DNA from: Corynebacterium frankenforstense DSM 45800
GTDB lineage: Bacteria; Actinomycetota; Actinomycetes; Mycobacteriales; Mycobacteriaceae
NCBI RefSeq assembly: GCF_001941485.1
Contig: NZ_CP009247.1
Location: 1,674,001 to 1,738,000, forward strand
Direction: 5' to 3'
Length of the DNA stretch: 64,000 bases
Of the stretch, positions 1-8,329 are shown in pieces. Under the pieces are notes generated by a model. The model saw nothing but the letters and a program-made list of their open reading frames with translations. It did not search any database and had not been told where the DNA came from. The position numbers and the translations under genes are program-made. Positions within the stretch are counted from its first letter, which is position 1. The number at the start of each line of letters is the position of its first letter.

Positions 1-93
1 GACCTTCACGTCGACGGCGACGGTGTCGCCCGGGCGGAAGTCGGGGATGTCGTCGCGCAGCTGGGCTGCGTCGACCTTGTCAAGAATGTTCAT
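1..93 (-). CDS. rplS: 50S ribosomal protein L19 (N-terminal part, runs off the window)
   Basis: The minus strand from 93 encodes [20 protein letters not shown] followed by [11 protein letters not shown], the conserved N-terminus of L19, which sits at the 30S-50S interface of the ribosome. Only the first 31 codons lie in the window. A GAAGGA ribosome-binding site precedes the ATG by a few bases. It diverges from the thiamine operon, and in corynebacteria rplS is normally found next to thiE and close to trmD-rimM-rpsP, as here. The identification rests on this short stretch but the match is distinctive. Confidence 0.9.
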   Translation of the reverse strand, partial: MNILDKVDAAQLRDDIPDFRPGDTVAVDVKV

Positions 94-200
94 TGAAATC
101 CTTCGATGAGTCTGGACAGAGGACCCTGGCGGCGGTGAGGCTCGACCGGTTCGTATCCGCTACATGGAACTGGGACATTGTGCCATAACCGCAGGCTCGC

Positions 201-229
201 GGACAAATCACGGACATCGGGCCTACACT
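201..229 (+). promoter_or_regulatory. Candidate promoter of the thiamine operon
   Basis: A TACACT -10 hexamer lies at 224-229, with GGACAA at 201-206 as a weak -35 and a 17-base spacer. A start near 236 would put the whole TPP riboswitch in the transcribed leader. The -35 match is partial. Confidence 0.5.
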
Positions 230-250
230 TGCCCATCGCAACCAGAAATC

Positions 251-358
251 CACGGGAGCCCTGCCCCGGTCACACCGGCGGCCCCAGGGGCTGAGAGAGC
301 GCGTGCGGCGCGCGATACCGTTTGAACCTGTCCGGCCAGCACCGGCGGAGGAAGAGAG
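251..358 (+). promoter_or_regulatory. TPP riboswitch (THI element)
   Basis: The leader of thiE carries the conserved landmarks of the thiamine pyrophosphate aptamer in order: ACGGGAGCC near 252, GGGGCTGAGAG near 297, ATACCG then GAACCTG near 314-330, and a closing strand CCGGCGGAGGAAGAGA near 341-357. In actinobacteria this element usually acts on translation. Here the purine-rich ribosome-binding region GGAGGAAGAGAGG (347-359) is continuous with the 3' strand of the aptamer, and the GTG start follows at 370, so ligand binding could sequester it. The repression mechanism is inferred; the element itself is clear. Confidence 0.93.
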
Positions 359-369
359 GTCGGGCCGTC

Positions 370-1080
370 GTGGCCGCAGAACCAGACCTGAGATGCTACC
401 TGGTCACCGGGGCGGGCACCCCGGAGCACATCACCGAGGTCGCCGCGGCGGCCGCCCGCGGCGGCGCCGGGGTGGTCCAGGTGCGCTCCAAGCCCATCGA
501 CGCCGGCGACCTGCTCGAACTGACCGTCTCGGTCGCCCGCGCCGTCGCCGAGGCCAACCCCGCCACGAAGGTCCTCGTCGACGACCGCGTCGACGTCGCC
601 GCCGCAGCCATGGCCCGCGGCGAGAACGTCCACGGCGTCCACGTCGGCCAGTCCGACCTGCCGGTGGCCGACGTGCGCCGCCTGCTCGGCGAGGACGCGG
701 TCATCGGGCTGACCACCGGCACCCGCGAGCTCGTCGAGGCCGCGAACGTGCACGCCGCGGCAGGGCTGATCGACTACGTCGGCTGCGGGCCGTACAAGCC
801 CACCCCGACGAAGGACTCCGGGCGCGAGCCGCTGGGCGTCGAGGCCTACCGGGAGCTCGCGGAGCTCTCCGCCGTGCCCATGGTCGCCATCGGCTCGGTG
901 ACCGCCGAGGACGCCCCCGCCCTGGCCGCCACCGGGGTCGCCGGGGTCGCCGTGGTGCGCGCCCTGATGAACGCCGGGGACCCGGCCGGTTACGCCGCGC
1001 GCATCGTGAGGGCCTTCTCCCCCGCGGGTGCCGGCGCCCCCGGCGGGGCCGACGGAAACGGAAACGAGGAATCCCGATGA
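370..1080 (+). CDS. thiE: Thiamine-phosphate synthase ThiE
   Basis: ThiE condenses HMP pyrophosphate with thiazole phosphate carboxylate to form thiamine monophosphate in the cytoplasm. The 236-residue product shows the TIM-barrel signatures of the family: VQVRSK near residue 36, a VGQSDLP version of the HLGQxDL motif, and GCGPYKPTPTK, the pyrophosphate-binding motif. The GTG at 370 is chosen because it follows GGAGGAAGAGAGG; an in-frame TTG at 322 lies inside the riboswitch and is rejected. The C-terminus ends in a Gly/Asn-rich tail. Its stop overlaps the thiO start as ATGA (1077-1080), so the two are probably translationally coupled. First gene of a five-gene operon. Confidence 0.95.
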   Translation: MAAEPDLRCYLVTGAGTPEHITEVAAAAARGGAGVVQVRSKPIDAGDLLELTVSVARAVAEANPATKVLVDDRVDVAAAAMARGENVHGVHVGQSDLPVADVRRLLGEDAVIGLTTGTRELVEAANVHAAAGLIDYVGCGPYKPTPTKDSGREPLGVEAYRELAELSAVPMVAIGSVTAEDAPALAATGVAGVAVVRALMNAGDPAGYAARIVRAFSPAGAGAPGGADGNGNEESR

Positions 1081-2201
1081 GCCACGTCACCGTCATCGGC
1101 GCGGGCCTGGTCGGCCTGGCGACCGCCTTCGAGCTGACCGAGCGCGGGGCGGGCGTCACCGTCGTCGACCCGGCCCCGGCCGGCCAAGCCACCCACTTCG
1201 CCGGCGGCATGCTCGCCCCGGTCGCCGAGGTGCAGTACCGCCAGGAGCCGCTCTACCCGCTCATGCTCGACTCCGCGGCGCGCTACCCGGATCTCGTCGA
1301 GCGGGTCGCCGCCGCCACGGACCTGCCGACCGGCCACCGCACCGACGGCACTCTCGTCGTCGCCGCCGACCGCGCCGACGCCACCCACCTGGCGGAGCTG
1401 GCCGCCCACCAGTCGGCCCACGAGATGACCGTCGAGCGCATCACCGTGCGCGAGGCCCGCCGCCTCGAGCCGGGGCTCTCGCCCAACCTGGCCGGTGCCG
1501 TCTCCATCCCCGGCGACCACGAGGTGGCCCCGCGCCAGTTCGCCGAGGCACTCGTCGACGCCCTGACCTCCCGCGGCGTCGAGTTCGTCGCCGAGAAGGC
1601 CCTCGCCCTCGTCCGGGGCGACGAAGGCTCCCCGGACGCCGCGGTGACCGCCGTGCGCACGGAGTCGCACACGCTGCCCGTCGCCGACGGTGACTCGGTC
1701 GTGCTCGCGGCGGGGCTCGGGGCGTCGGAAATCGAAAATGTCCACGCGCCGCTGCAACTGCGCCCGGTCTACGGCGACATCCTCATCGCCGCCGCGCCGC
1801 ACGGCGAGGAGCTGATCACCCGCGTGGTGCGCGGCTTCGTTGAGGACCGGCCGATCTACCTGATCCCGCGCGCCGAGGGCCGCATCGCCATCGGGGCGAC
1901 CAGCCGCGAGGACCACCGCGCGGACACCCCGCTGTTCGCCGTGCGCGACCTGCTGCGCGACGCCTGCCGCGTCGCGCCCTGCCTCGAGGAGGCCGGCATG
2001 GTCGAGTGGGGCACCGGCGCGCGGCCGGGCACCCCGGACGACCTGCCGTATCTGGGCCGGGAGGGGAGGAACCTCGTGATCTCCACCGGGTACTTCCGCC
2101 ACGGCATCCTGCTGACCGCACTGGGCGCGGCCGTCGGCGCCGAGATGGCGCTGGGCGCCGACGCCCCCGAACTCATCGCCGCCTGCGACCCGCGCCGCTA
2201 A
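1077..2201 (+). CDS. thiO: Glycine oxidase ThiO
   Basis: This FAD-dependent oxidase converts glycine to iminoglycine (dehydroglycine), the nitrogen and carbon donor for the thiazole ring. The 374-residue protein begins MSHVTVIGAGLVGLATAFEL, containing the GxGxxG dinucleotide-binding fold at residues 8-13 followed by a conserved acidic residue in VVDP. The C-terminus has the typical DAO-family TGYFRHGILLTA motif that contacts FAD. Presence of thiO rather than thiH indicates the aerobic route. It overlaps thiE by four bases and is followed by thiS after 28 bases with a GAAGGAG ribosome-binding site. Confidence 0.94.
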   Translation: MSHVTVIGAGLVGLATAFELTERGAGVTVVDPAPAGQATHFAGGMLAPVAEVQYRQEPLYPLMLDSAARYPDLVERVAAATDLPTGHRTDGTLVVAADRADATHLAELAAHQSAHEMTVERITVREARRLEPGLSPNLAGAVSIPGDHEVAPRQFAEALVDALTSRGVEFVAEKALALVRGDEGSPDAAVTAVRTESHTLPVADGDSVVLAAGLGASEIENVHAPLQLRPVYGDILIAAAPHGEELITRVVRGFVEDRPIYLIPRAEGRIAIGATSREDHRADTPLFAVRDLLRDACRVAPCLEEAGMVEWGTGARPGTPDDLPYLGREGRNLVISTGYFRHGILLTALGAAVGAEMALGADAPELIAACDPRR

Positions 2202-3221
<1,020 letters not shown>

Positions 3222-3231
3222 GGGGCAGGCG

Positions 3232-4356
3232 ATGACGACCGAGGAAGACGAGCTGCGCCGGGTGGCCCGCCAGCTCAACCTGATCACCGCCGCCCAGCAG
3301 GAACGCCTCCACGAGGCGCGCGTGCTGGTCATCGGCGCCGGCGGCCTGGGCTGCCCGCTGATGCAGTCGCTGACCGCCGTCGGGGTCGGCCACATCCGGC
3401 TCCTCGACGACGACACGGTGGACCTCACCAACATCCACCGCCAGGTCCTCTTCGGCGCCGGCGACGTCGGCCGCCCCAAGGTCGAGGTCGCCGCCGAGCG
3501 GCTGGCCGCCCTGCAGCCGGGCATCGTCGTCGACGCCGATCAGAACCGGCTGACCACCGGGAACGCTCTCGCCGAGTGCGGCGCGGCGGACCTGGTCATC
3601 GACGGCTCGGACACCTTCGCCACCAAGTACCTCTCGGCCGACGCCTGCGAGGCCACCGGTACCCCGCTGGTGTGGGGCACGGTGCTGCGCTTCGCCGGAC
3701 AGGCCGCGCTGTGGCACTCCGGGCCGGGCAGCGCCGCAGGCCGCGGGGTGGGCCTGCGCGACTTCTTCCCCGAGCAGCCCGACGCCGCCTCCGCCCCCGA
3801 CTGCGCGACCGCCGGCGTGCTGGGCGCGACCACGGCCGTGGTGGGAAACCTCATGGCCACCGAGGCGGTCAAGTACCTCACAGGCCTCACCCGCCCCGAC
3901 GGGGAGCCCGCGTCCACACCGGGCCGCGTGCTCAACTACGACGCGCTGGCCGGCACCGTGCGCGCGCTCACCGTACGCGCCGACACCGCGCGCGAGCCGG
4001 TGACGGGTGTGCGCGACTTCTACGGTGCGGCGTGCGCGGCCTCGATTGACGACGTCGCGCTCGACCCCGGGCGCGCCGAGGCGCGCCGTCTGCTCGACGA
4101 GGTGCGCGCCGGAGAGGCCGTGGCCGTCGACGTGCGCGAGCCGCACGAGGTGCTCGTCGAGGACCTCGACTGCGAGTCGGTCAAGCTGCCGCTCTCCAGA
4201 CTGAACCCGGACGCGCTGGCCGAGGCGGTGGGGACGGCCGAGAAGGTCGTCGTCTACTGCGCCTCGGGGGTGCGCAGCGGGATGGTCGCAGACAACGTCG
4301 AGCTCGACGGCGTCGAGATCGTCAGCCTGCCCGGCGGGACGGCCGCGCAGCGCTGA
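3232..4356 (+). CDS. thiF: ThiF/MoeB-type adenylyltransferase fused to a rhodanese domain
   Basis: This E1-like enzyme adenylates the ThiS C-terminus and probably supplies the sulfur through its own rhodanese domain. The 374 residues comprise an adenylating domain (about 1-250) with the nucleotide motif GAGGLGCP near residue 37 and the DDDTVDLTNIHRQ segment, a Cys in DCATAGVLG, and a C-terminal rhodanese domain (about 280-370) with active-site loop CASGVRS. The paired CxxC zinc ligands typical of MoeB and many ThiF proteins are not visible; only single cysteines occur at those places. Given the operon, the role is assigned to thiamine, though such fusions can also serve molybdopterin or thioamide pathways. 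Confidence 0.85.
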   Translation: MTTEEDELRRVARQLNLITAAQQERLHEARVLVIGAGGLGCPLMQSLTAVGVGHIRLLDDDTVDLTNIHRQVLFGAGDVGRPKVEVAAERLAALQPGIVVDADQNRLTTGNALAECGAADLVIDGSDTFATKYLSADACEATGTPLVWGTVLRFAGQAALWHSGPGSAAGRGVGLRDFFPEQPDAASAPDCATAGVLGATTAVVGNLMATEAVKYLTGLTRPDGEPASTPGRVLNYDALAGTVRALTVRADTAREPVTGVRDFYGAACAASIDDVALDPGRAEARRLLDEVRAGEAVAVDVREPHEVLVEDLDCESVKLPLSRLNPDALAEAVGTAEKVVVYCASGVRSGMVADNVELDGVEIVSLPGGTAAQR

Positions 4357-4372
4357 GCCTGCGCGGCACCGC

Positions 4373-6769
4373 CTAGTCGGCGAGCCCGGCGCGCTTGAGG
4401 GCGTCGGCCATCGCGCCGCCGCCGGAGTTGCCGCCGCGACCGCGACCCGACCGGCCGTTGCCGCGTCCGTTTCCGCCGCGGCCCTTGCCTCGCCCGTTGC
4501 CGCGCGAGCCGTTCCTGCCGCGGCCGTTGCCACGGGAGTTGCCCCGCCCGCCGGCGCCGGCGCCGGAGTTCTTCTCCCCCGAACGGCCGCCGCGGCGGGA
4601 GCCCCTGCCTTTCCGGTTGTCCTCACCGGGCTCGTCGTCCAGGCGCAGGGAGAGCCCGATGCGCTGGCGCTCGACGTCGACGTCCATGACCTTGACCTTG
4701 ACCACCTGGCCGGAGTGGACGACGTCGTGCGGGTCCTCGACGAAGGACCGCGACATCGCCGAGACGTGCACCAGGCCGTCCTGGTGGACGCCCACGTCGA
4801 CGAAGGCGCCGAAGGCGGCGACGTTGGTCACGGTGCCCTCGAGCACCATGCCCGGGGTCAGGTCGGAGACCTTCTCTACGCCCTCGCGGAACTCGGCGGT
4901 GCGGAACTCCGGGCGCGGGTCGCGGCCGGGCTTGTCCAGCTCGGCGATGATGTCGGTGACCGTGGGCACGCCGAAGCGCTCGTCGGCGAAGTCGGCGGGC
5001 TTGAGCTTCTTGAGCACGTCACTCTTGCCGATCAGCTCGGCCACGCCCAGGCCGGTGGCCTCGGCGATGCGGCGCACCACCGGGTAGGCCTCCGGGTGCA
5101 CGGCCGAGGCGTCCAGCGGGTCGGTGCCGTTGTTGATGCGCAGGAAGCCCGCGGACTGCTCGAAGGCCTTCGGCCCCAGGCGCGGAACCTTGCCCAGCTC
5201 CTTGCGGGTGGTGAAGCTGCCGTGCTCGTCGCGGTAGGCGACGATGTTGCCGGCCACGGTCGCCGAGATGCCTGCGACGCGCTCGAGCAGCGGCACCGAG
5301 GCGGTGTTGAGGTCCACGCCGACGCCGTTGACGGCGTCCTCGACGACGTCGTCGAGGGTGTGGGCGAGCCGGGTCTGGTTGACGTCGTGCTGGTACTGGC
5401 CCACACCGATGGCCTTCGGGTCGACCTTGACCAGCTCGGCGAGCGGGTCCTGCAGGCGGCGGGCGATGGAGACCGCGCCGCGCAGGGCGACGTCCATGTC
5501 CGGGAACTCGGCGGCGGCGACCTCGCTGGCCGAGTAGACCGAGGCGCCGGACTCGCTGACCACCACCGGGGTCGGCCGCGTGCCGCCGGCGGCGGCGATG
5601 AGGTCGGCGACCTCGCCGGCCAGCTTGTCGGACTCGCGCGAGGCGGTGCCGTTGCCCACGGCGATCAGCTCGACGCCGTGCTCGGCGGCGAGGCCGGCCA
5701 GGGTGTCGCGGGCGGCGTCCCAGCGGTTCTGCGGGGCGTGCGGGTGGACGACGACGGTGTCGAGCACCTTGCCGGTGGCGTCGACGACGGCGCACTTGAC
5801 GCCGTTGCGGTAGCCGGGGTCCAGCCCCAGCACGGCGCGCTGGCCGGCCGGGGCGGCCAGCAGCACGTCGCGCAGGTTGGTCGCGAAGATGCCCAGCGCG
5901 TCGTCCTCGGCGCGCTCGCGCAGGCGCATGCGCGCGTCCAGTCCCGCGCTCACGGCGAGCTTGGTGCGCCACCCGAAGCCCACGGCGTCGGAAAGCCAGC
6001 CGGAACTCTCGACGGGCAGCTCGGCGCGGCGGGCGATCAGCCCGGTGTAGAAGGTCTCGTCGCCGCCGTCGAGGCCGAGGTGGAGCACGCCCTCCTTCTC
6101 GCCGCGCAGCAGCGCGAGGATGCGGTGGCCGGGCAGCTCGGTCAACGGCTCGGAGAACTCGAAGTAGTCCCGGTACTTCTGGCCCTCCTGTTCCTTGCCC
6201 TCGATGACCCCGGAGCTGACGGTGCCGCGGGAGTAGAACTCCTCGCGCACCTCGCCGACCAGGTCGGCGTCCATGGCCAGGTCGTCGACGAGGATGTCGC
6301 GCGCGCCCTCGAGCGCGGCGGCCGTGTCCTCGTAGCCGTCGGTGGTGAAGGCCTCGGCCAGCGCGGCCGGGTCGGCGCCGGGCTCGGCGATGAGCTTCTC
6401 CACCAGCGGGGCGAGTCCCGCCTCGCGGGCCTTGTCGGCACGCGTCTTGCGGCGCTTCTTGAACGGCCGGTAGAGGTCCTCCAGGCGTGCCTTGGTCTCG
6501 CAGGCGGCGATCAGCCCGCGCAGGGTGTCGGTCAGCTTGCCCTGCTCCTCGATGGCGGCGAGCACTGTCTCCTTGCGCTCCTCGAGTTCGCGCAGGTACG
6601 TGGCGCGTTCCTCGAGGCGGCGCAGCTGGGTGTCGTCGAGGCCGCCGGTGGCCTCCTTGCGGTAGCGGGCGATGAAGGGCACGGTGTTGCCCTCGTCGAG
6701 CAGCGCGAGGGCGGCGTCGACCTGGTCGGTGCGCACCCCGAGTTCCTCTGCGATACGGGTGGAGATCAT
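4373..6769 (-). CDS. tex: Tex family RNA-binding protein with an Arg/Gly/Asn-rich tail
   Basis: Tex is a cytoplasmic RNA-binding factor related to eukaryotic Spt6, linked to transcription and RNA quality control. The 798-residue protein has the N-terminal helical Tex domain (IPFIARYRKEATGGLDD), the YqgF-like core with GLDPGYRNGVK, the helix-hairpin-helix ERVAGI region and an S1 domain (GMVLEGTVTNVAAFGAFVDVG). The last ~90 residues are a low-complexity tail made of RGN, RGG and GRGKGRGG blocks, longer than in the usual family member. The ATG at 6769 begins MISTRIAEELG as in homologues; no good ribosome-binding site is seen, so a leaderless transcript is possible. Convergent with thiF, 16 bases apart. 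Confidence 0.93.
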   Translation of the reverse strand: MISTRIAEELGVRTDQVDAALALLDEGNTVPFIARYRKEATGGLDDTQLRRLEERATYLRELEERKETVLAAIEEQGKLTDTLRGLIAACETKARLEDLYRPFKKRRKTRADKAREAGLAPLVEKLIAEPGADPAALAEAFTTDGYEDTAAALEGARDILVDDLAMDADLVGEVREEFYSRGTVSSGVIEGKEQEGQKYRDYFEFSEPLTELPGHRILALLRGEKEGVLHLGLDGGDETFYTGLIARRAELPVESSGWLSDAVGFGWRTKLAVSAGLDARMRLRERAEDDALGIFATNLRDVLLAAPAGQRAVLGLDPGYRNGVKCAVVDATGKVLDTVVVHPHAPQNRWDAARDTLAGLAAEHGVELIAVGNGTASRESDKLAGEVADLIAAAGGTRPTPVVVSESGASVYSASEVAAAEFPDMDVALRGAVSIARRLQDPLAELVKVDPKAIGVGQYQHDVNQTRLAHTLDDVVEDAVNGVGVDLNTASVPLLERVAGISATVAGNIVAYRDEHGSFTTRKELGKVPRLGPKAFEQSAGFLRINNGTDPLDASAVHPEAYPVVRRIAEATGLGVAELIGKSDVLKKLKPADFADERFGVPTVTDIIAELDKPGRDPRPEFRTAEFREGVEKVSDLTPGMVLEGTVTNVAAFGAFVDVGVHQDGLVHVSAMSRSFVEDPHDVVHSGQVVKVKVMDVDVERQRIGLSLRLDDEPGEDNRKGRGSRRGGRSGEKNSGAGAGGRGNSRGNGRGRNGSRGNGRGKGRGGNGRGNGRSGRGRGGNSGGGAMADALKRAGLAD

Positions 6770-6830
6770 TGGGGTGATTCTAGGGGCCGCACGATTCCCG
6801 GGCTCGCGCGGGTGCGCGCGGGGCGCCCGG

Positions 6831-6914
6831 CGTGCGTCCGGCGTGCGTCCGGGGTGCGTCCGGGATGCGTCCGGGATGCGTCCGGGGTGCGTCCGGGGTG
6901 CGTCCGGGGTGCGT
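6831..6914. repeat. Tandem 11-bp repeat, 7.6 copies
   Basis: Seven full units and a partial eighth of the form SRTGCGTCCGG run from 6831 to 6914 between the tex and gntR starts: two CGTGCGTCCGG, one GGTGCGTCCGG, two GATGCGTCCGG, two GGTGCGTCCGG, then GGTGCGT. The unit length is close to one helical turn. It lies 62-145 bases upstream of the tex start and just upstream of the gntR promoter. Function unknown; copy number may vary between strains. Confidence 0.95.
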
Positions 6915-6931
6915 ACCACCGAAAGTGACTA

Positions 6932-6961
6932 TTGAACTAGTTGTACTAGTTCATCTATACT
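6932..6961 (+). promoter_or_regulatory. gntR promoter with an embedded perfect palindrome
   Basis: TTGAAC (6932-6937) and TATACT (6956-6961), 18 bases apart, form a good sigma-A promoter. The perfect inverted repeat GAACTAGT-TGT-ACTAGTTC (6934-6952) overlaps the -35 and fills the spacer, the expected site for the GntR-type product encoded immediately downstream. The start would fall at about 6968, one base before the GTG, so the mRNA is probably leaderless. Autorepression is inferred. Confidence 0.8.
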
Positions 6962-6968
6962 TGTCCCC

Positions 6969-7406
6969 GTGATCATCCGCACCGACCCCTCCGACCCCAC
7001 GCCGATCTACCGGCAGATCGCGCTGCAGACCGCGGCCCAGATCCGCGACGGCACGCTCGCCCGCGGCGAGAGGCTGCCCACCGCCGCGCAGCTCGCCCGC
7101 TCGCTGGACGTCAACCGCAACACCACGCTGCAGGCCTACCGGCTGCTGCGCGACGAGGGCCTGATCGACCTGCGCCGCGGCCGCGGGGCCGTGGTGCGTG
7201 CGGCCGCACCGGCGCCCGCACGGGATGCCACACAGACTCCCGCACCGACCCCCGCGCGCAGCCCCGCCCCTTCCCCAGCCCCGCAGGCCCCCTCGACCGA
7301 CCCCGACCTCGACGCGCTCGCCGCACGGCTGGCCGACGCCGCCCGTGCCGCCGACGCCTCCCTCGATGACGTGGTGCAGCTGCTGCACCGGAAAGGACTG
7401 TCATGA
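6969..7406 (+). CDS. GntR-family regulator, YtrA type
   Basis: The 145-residue protein has a GntR winged helix in its first ~75 residues (IYRQIALQTAAQIRDG, then LPTAAQLARSLDVNRNTTLQAYRLLRDEGLI and RRGRGAVV) and no large effector domain, which is the YtrA-subfamily layout. A Pro/Ala-rich linker (about residues 78-105) leads to a short helical C-terminus. The GTG at 6969 follows the -10 element by seven bases, so translation is probably leaderless. It overlaps the DUF1648 gene by ATGA. YtrA-type regulators usually control a neighbouring membrane-protein operon and themselves; the palindrome in its own promoter supports this here. Confidence 0.88.
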   Translation: MIIRTDPSDPTPIYRQIALQTAAQIRDGTLARGERLPTAAQLARSLDVNRNTTLQAYRLLRDEGLIDLRRGRGAVVRAAAPAPARDATQTPAPTPARSPAPSPAPQAPSTDPDLDALAARLADAARAADASLDDVVQLLHRKGLS

Positions 7407-8329
7407 CATTCACCGCCCGATACCCGCTGGTCACCGGAGGACTCGGCGCGCTCGTCGTCGCCGGCGCCGCCGTCTGGTCGGCCCTGCGCGTGCCGCAGTC
7501 GCCCGACCCCGCCGCCATTCACTTCGACCTGCAGGGCGTGGCCGACGGCTTCGCGGCCCCCTGGGCCGCCTGGGCCGGCATGCTCGCACTCAACGTGCTG
7601 CTCCTGGCCGCCTTCGTCGCCACCGCCCGCGTGGCGAGCAGCCGGTGGATCACCGCGACCTGGGCCTTCAGCCTGGGCGTGACCTCGGCGGTCCAGGTCG
7701 GCATCGCGACGGCCAATGCGGGACTCCCCGACGCCGCCGCGGCCCGGCTGGAGTTCTCCGACTTCGCCGCCACCCTGCTCTTCGGTGTGGGGTTGGCGGT
7801 GTTCATCGGCCTCGTTCCCCCGAGGCCCACGATTGACGACGCCGCGCGCACGCCCGCGCCCGCCGAGGTGCCGGCGGGCGGGGCGGTGGCGTGGGCCGGC
7901 GCGGCGGTCTACCCCGCCGGGATGCGCGCCTTCCTCGTCGTGCTGGTCCTCGCCATGGTGGCGCTGACCATCGTGACCGCGAGCCTGTTCGCGCTGGGCG
8001 CGACGGCGCTGACGGTCGCGGCCGTGCTCTTCGCCGGCGGCTGGCGGCTGCGGGCGGACGCCGCGGGCCTGCACTACACCGGGATCTTCGGCTGGCCGGA
8101 CTCGCTGGTGCCGGCCGCCGAGATCGAGAGCGCCGAGGTCTTCGAGCTGCGCCCCGGCCAGTGGGGCGGCTGGGGTTACCGCACCCAGCCCGGGGCCACC
8201 GCCCTGGTCACCCGCGGCGGCACGGCACTGCGCCTGCGACTGACCGGCGGGCGCACCTTCGCGGCGACCTGCTCGGACCCCGAGGGCGCGGCCGCGGTGC
8301 TCAACCGCTACGCGGGGGCGAGAGCCTAG
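7403..8329 (+). CDS. DUF1648-containing membrane protein
   Basis: The 308-residue protein starts with a DUF1648 module (about residues 10-60), recognisable from the P-x-x-I-x-x-HFDLQGVAD segment after a first membrane helix. Further hydrophobic helices follow near 50-75, 90-110, 130-145 and 185-215. The last ~90 residues are soluble and resemble a PH-like or bPH domain (LHYTGIFGWPDSLVPAAEIE). DUF1648 also occurs in SdpI-type immunity proteins, and pairing with a small GntR regulator is common, so a role in sensing or resisting a membrane-active agent is a reasonable guess but not shown. It ends convergent with the Dcu gene, sharing CTAG. Confidence 0.75.
   Translation: MTFTARYPLVTGGLGALVVAGAAVWSALRVPQSPDPAAIHFDLQGVADGFAAPWAAWAGMLALNVLLLAAFVATARVASSRWITATWAFSLGVTSAVQVGIATANAGLPDAAAARLEFSDFAATLLFGVGLAVFIGLVPPRPTIDDAARTPAPAEVPAGGAVAWAGAAVYPAGMRAFLVVLVLAMVALTIVTASLFALGATALTVAAVLFAGGWRLRADAAGLHYTGIFGWPDSLVPAAEIESAEVFELRPGQWGGWGYRTQPGATALVTRGGTALRLRLTGGRTFAATCSDPEGAAAVLNRYAGARA

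Noticed and set aside
322..369. TTG at 322 as an earlier ThiE start
   Set aside because: It lies inside the TPP riboswitch core (GAACCTG region); the GTG at 370 has the ribosome-binding site and gives the family N-terminus.
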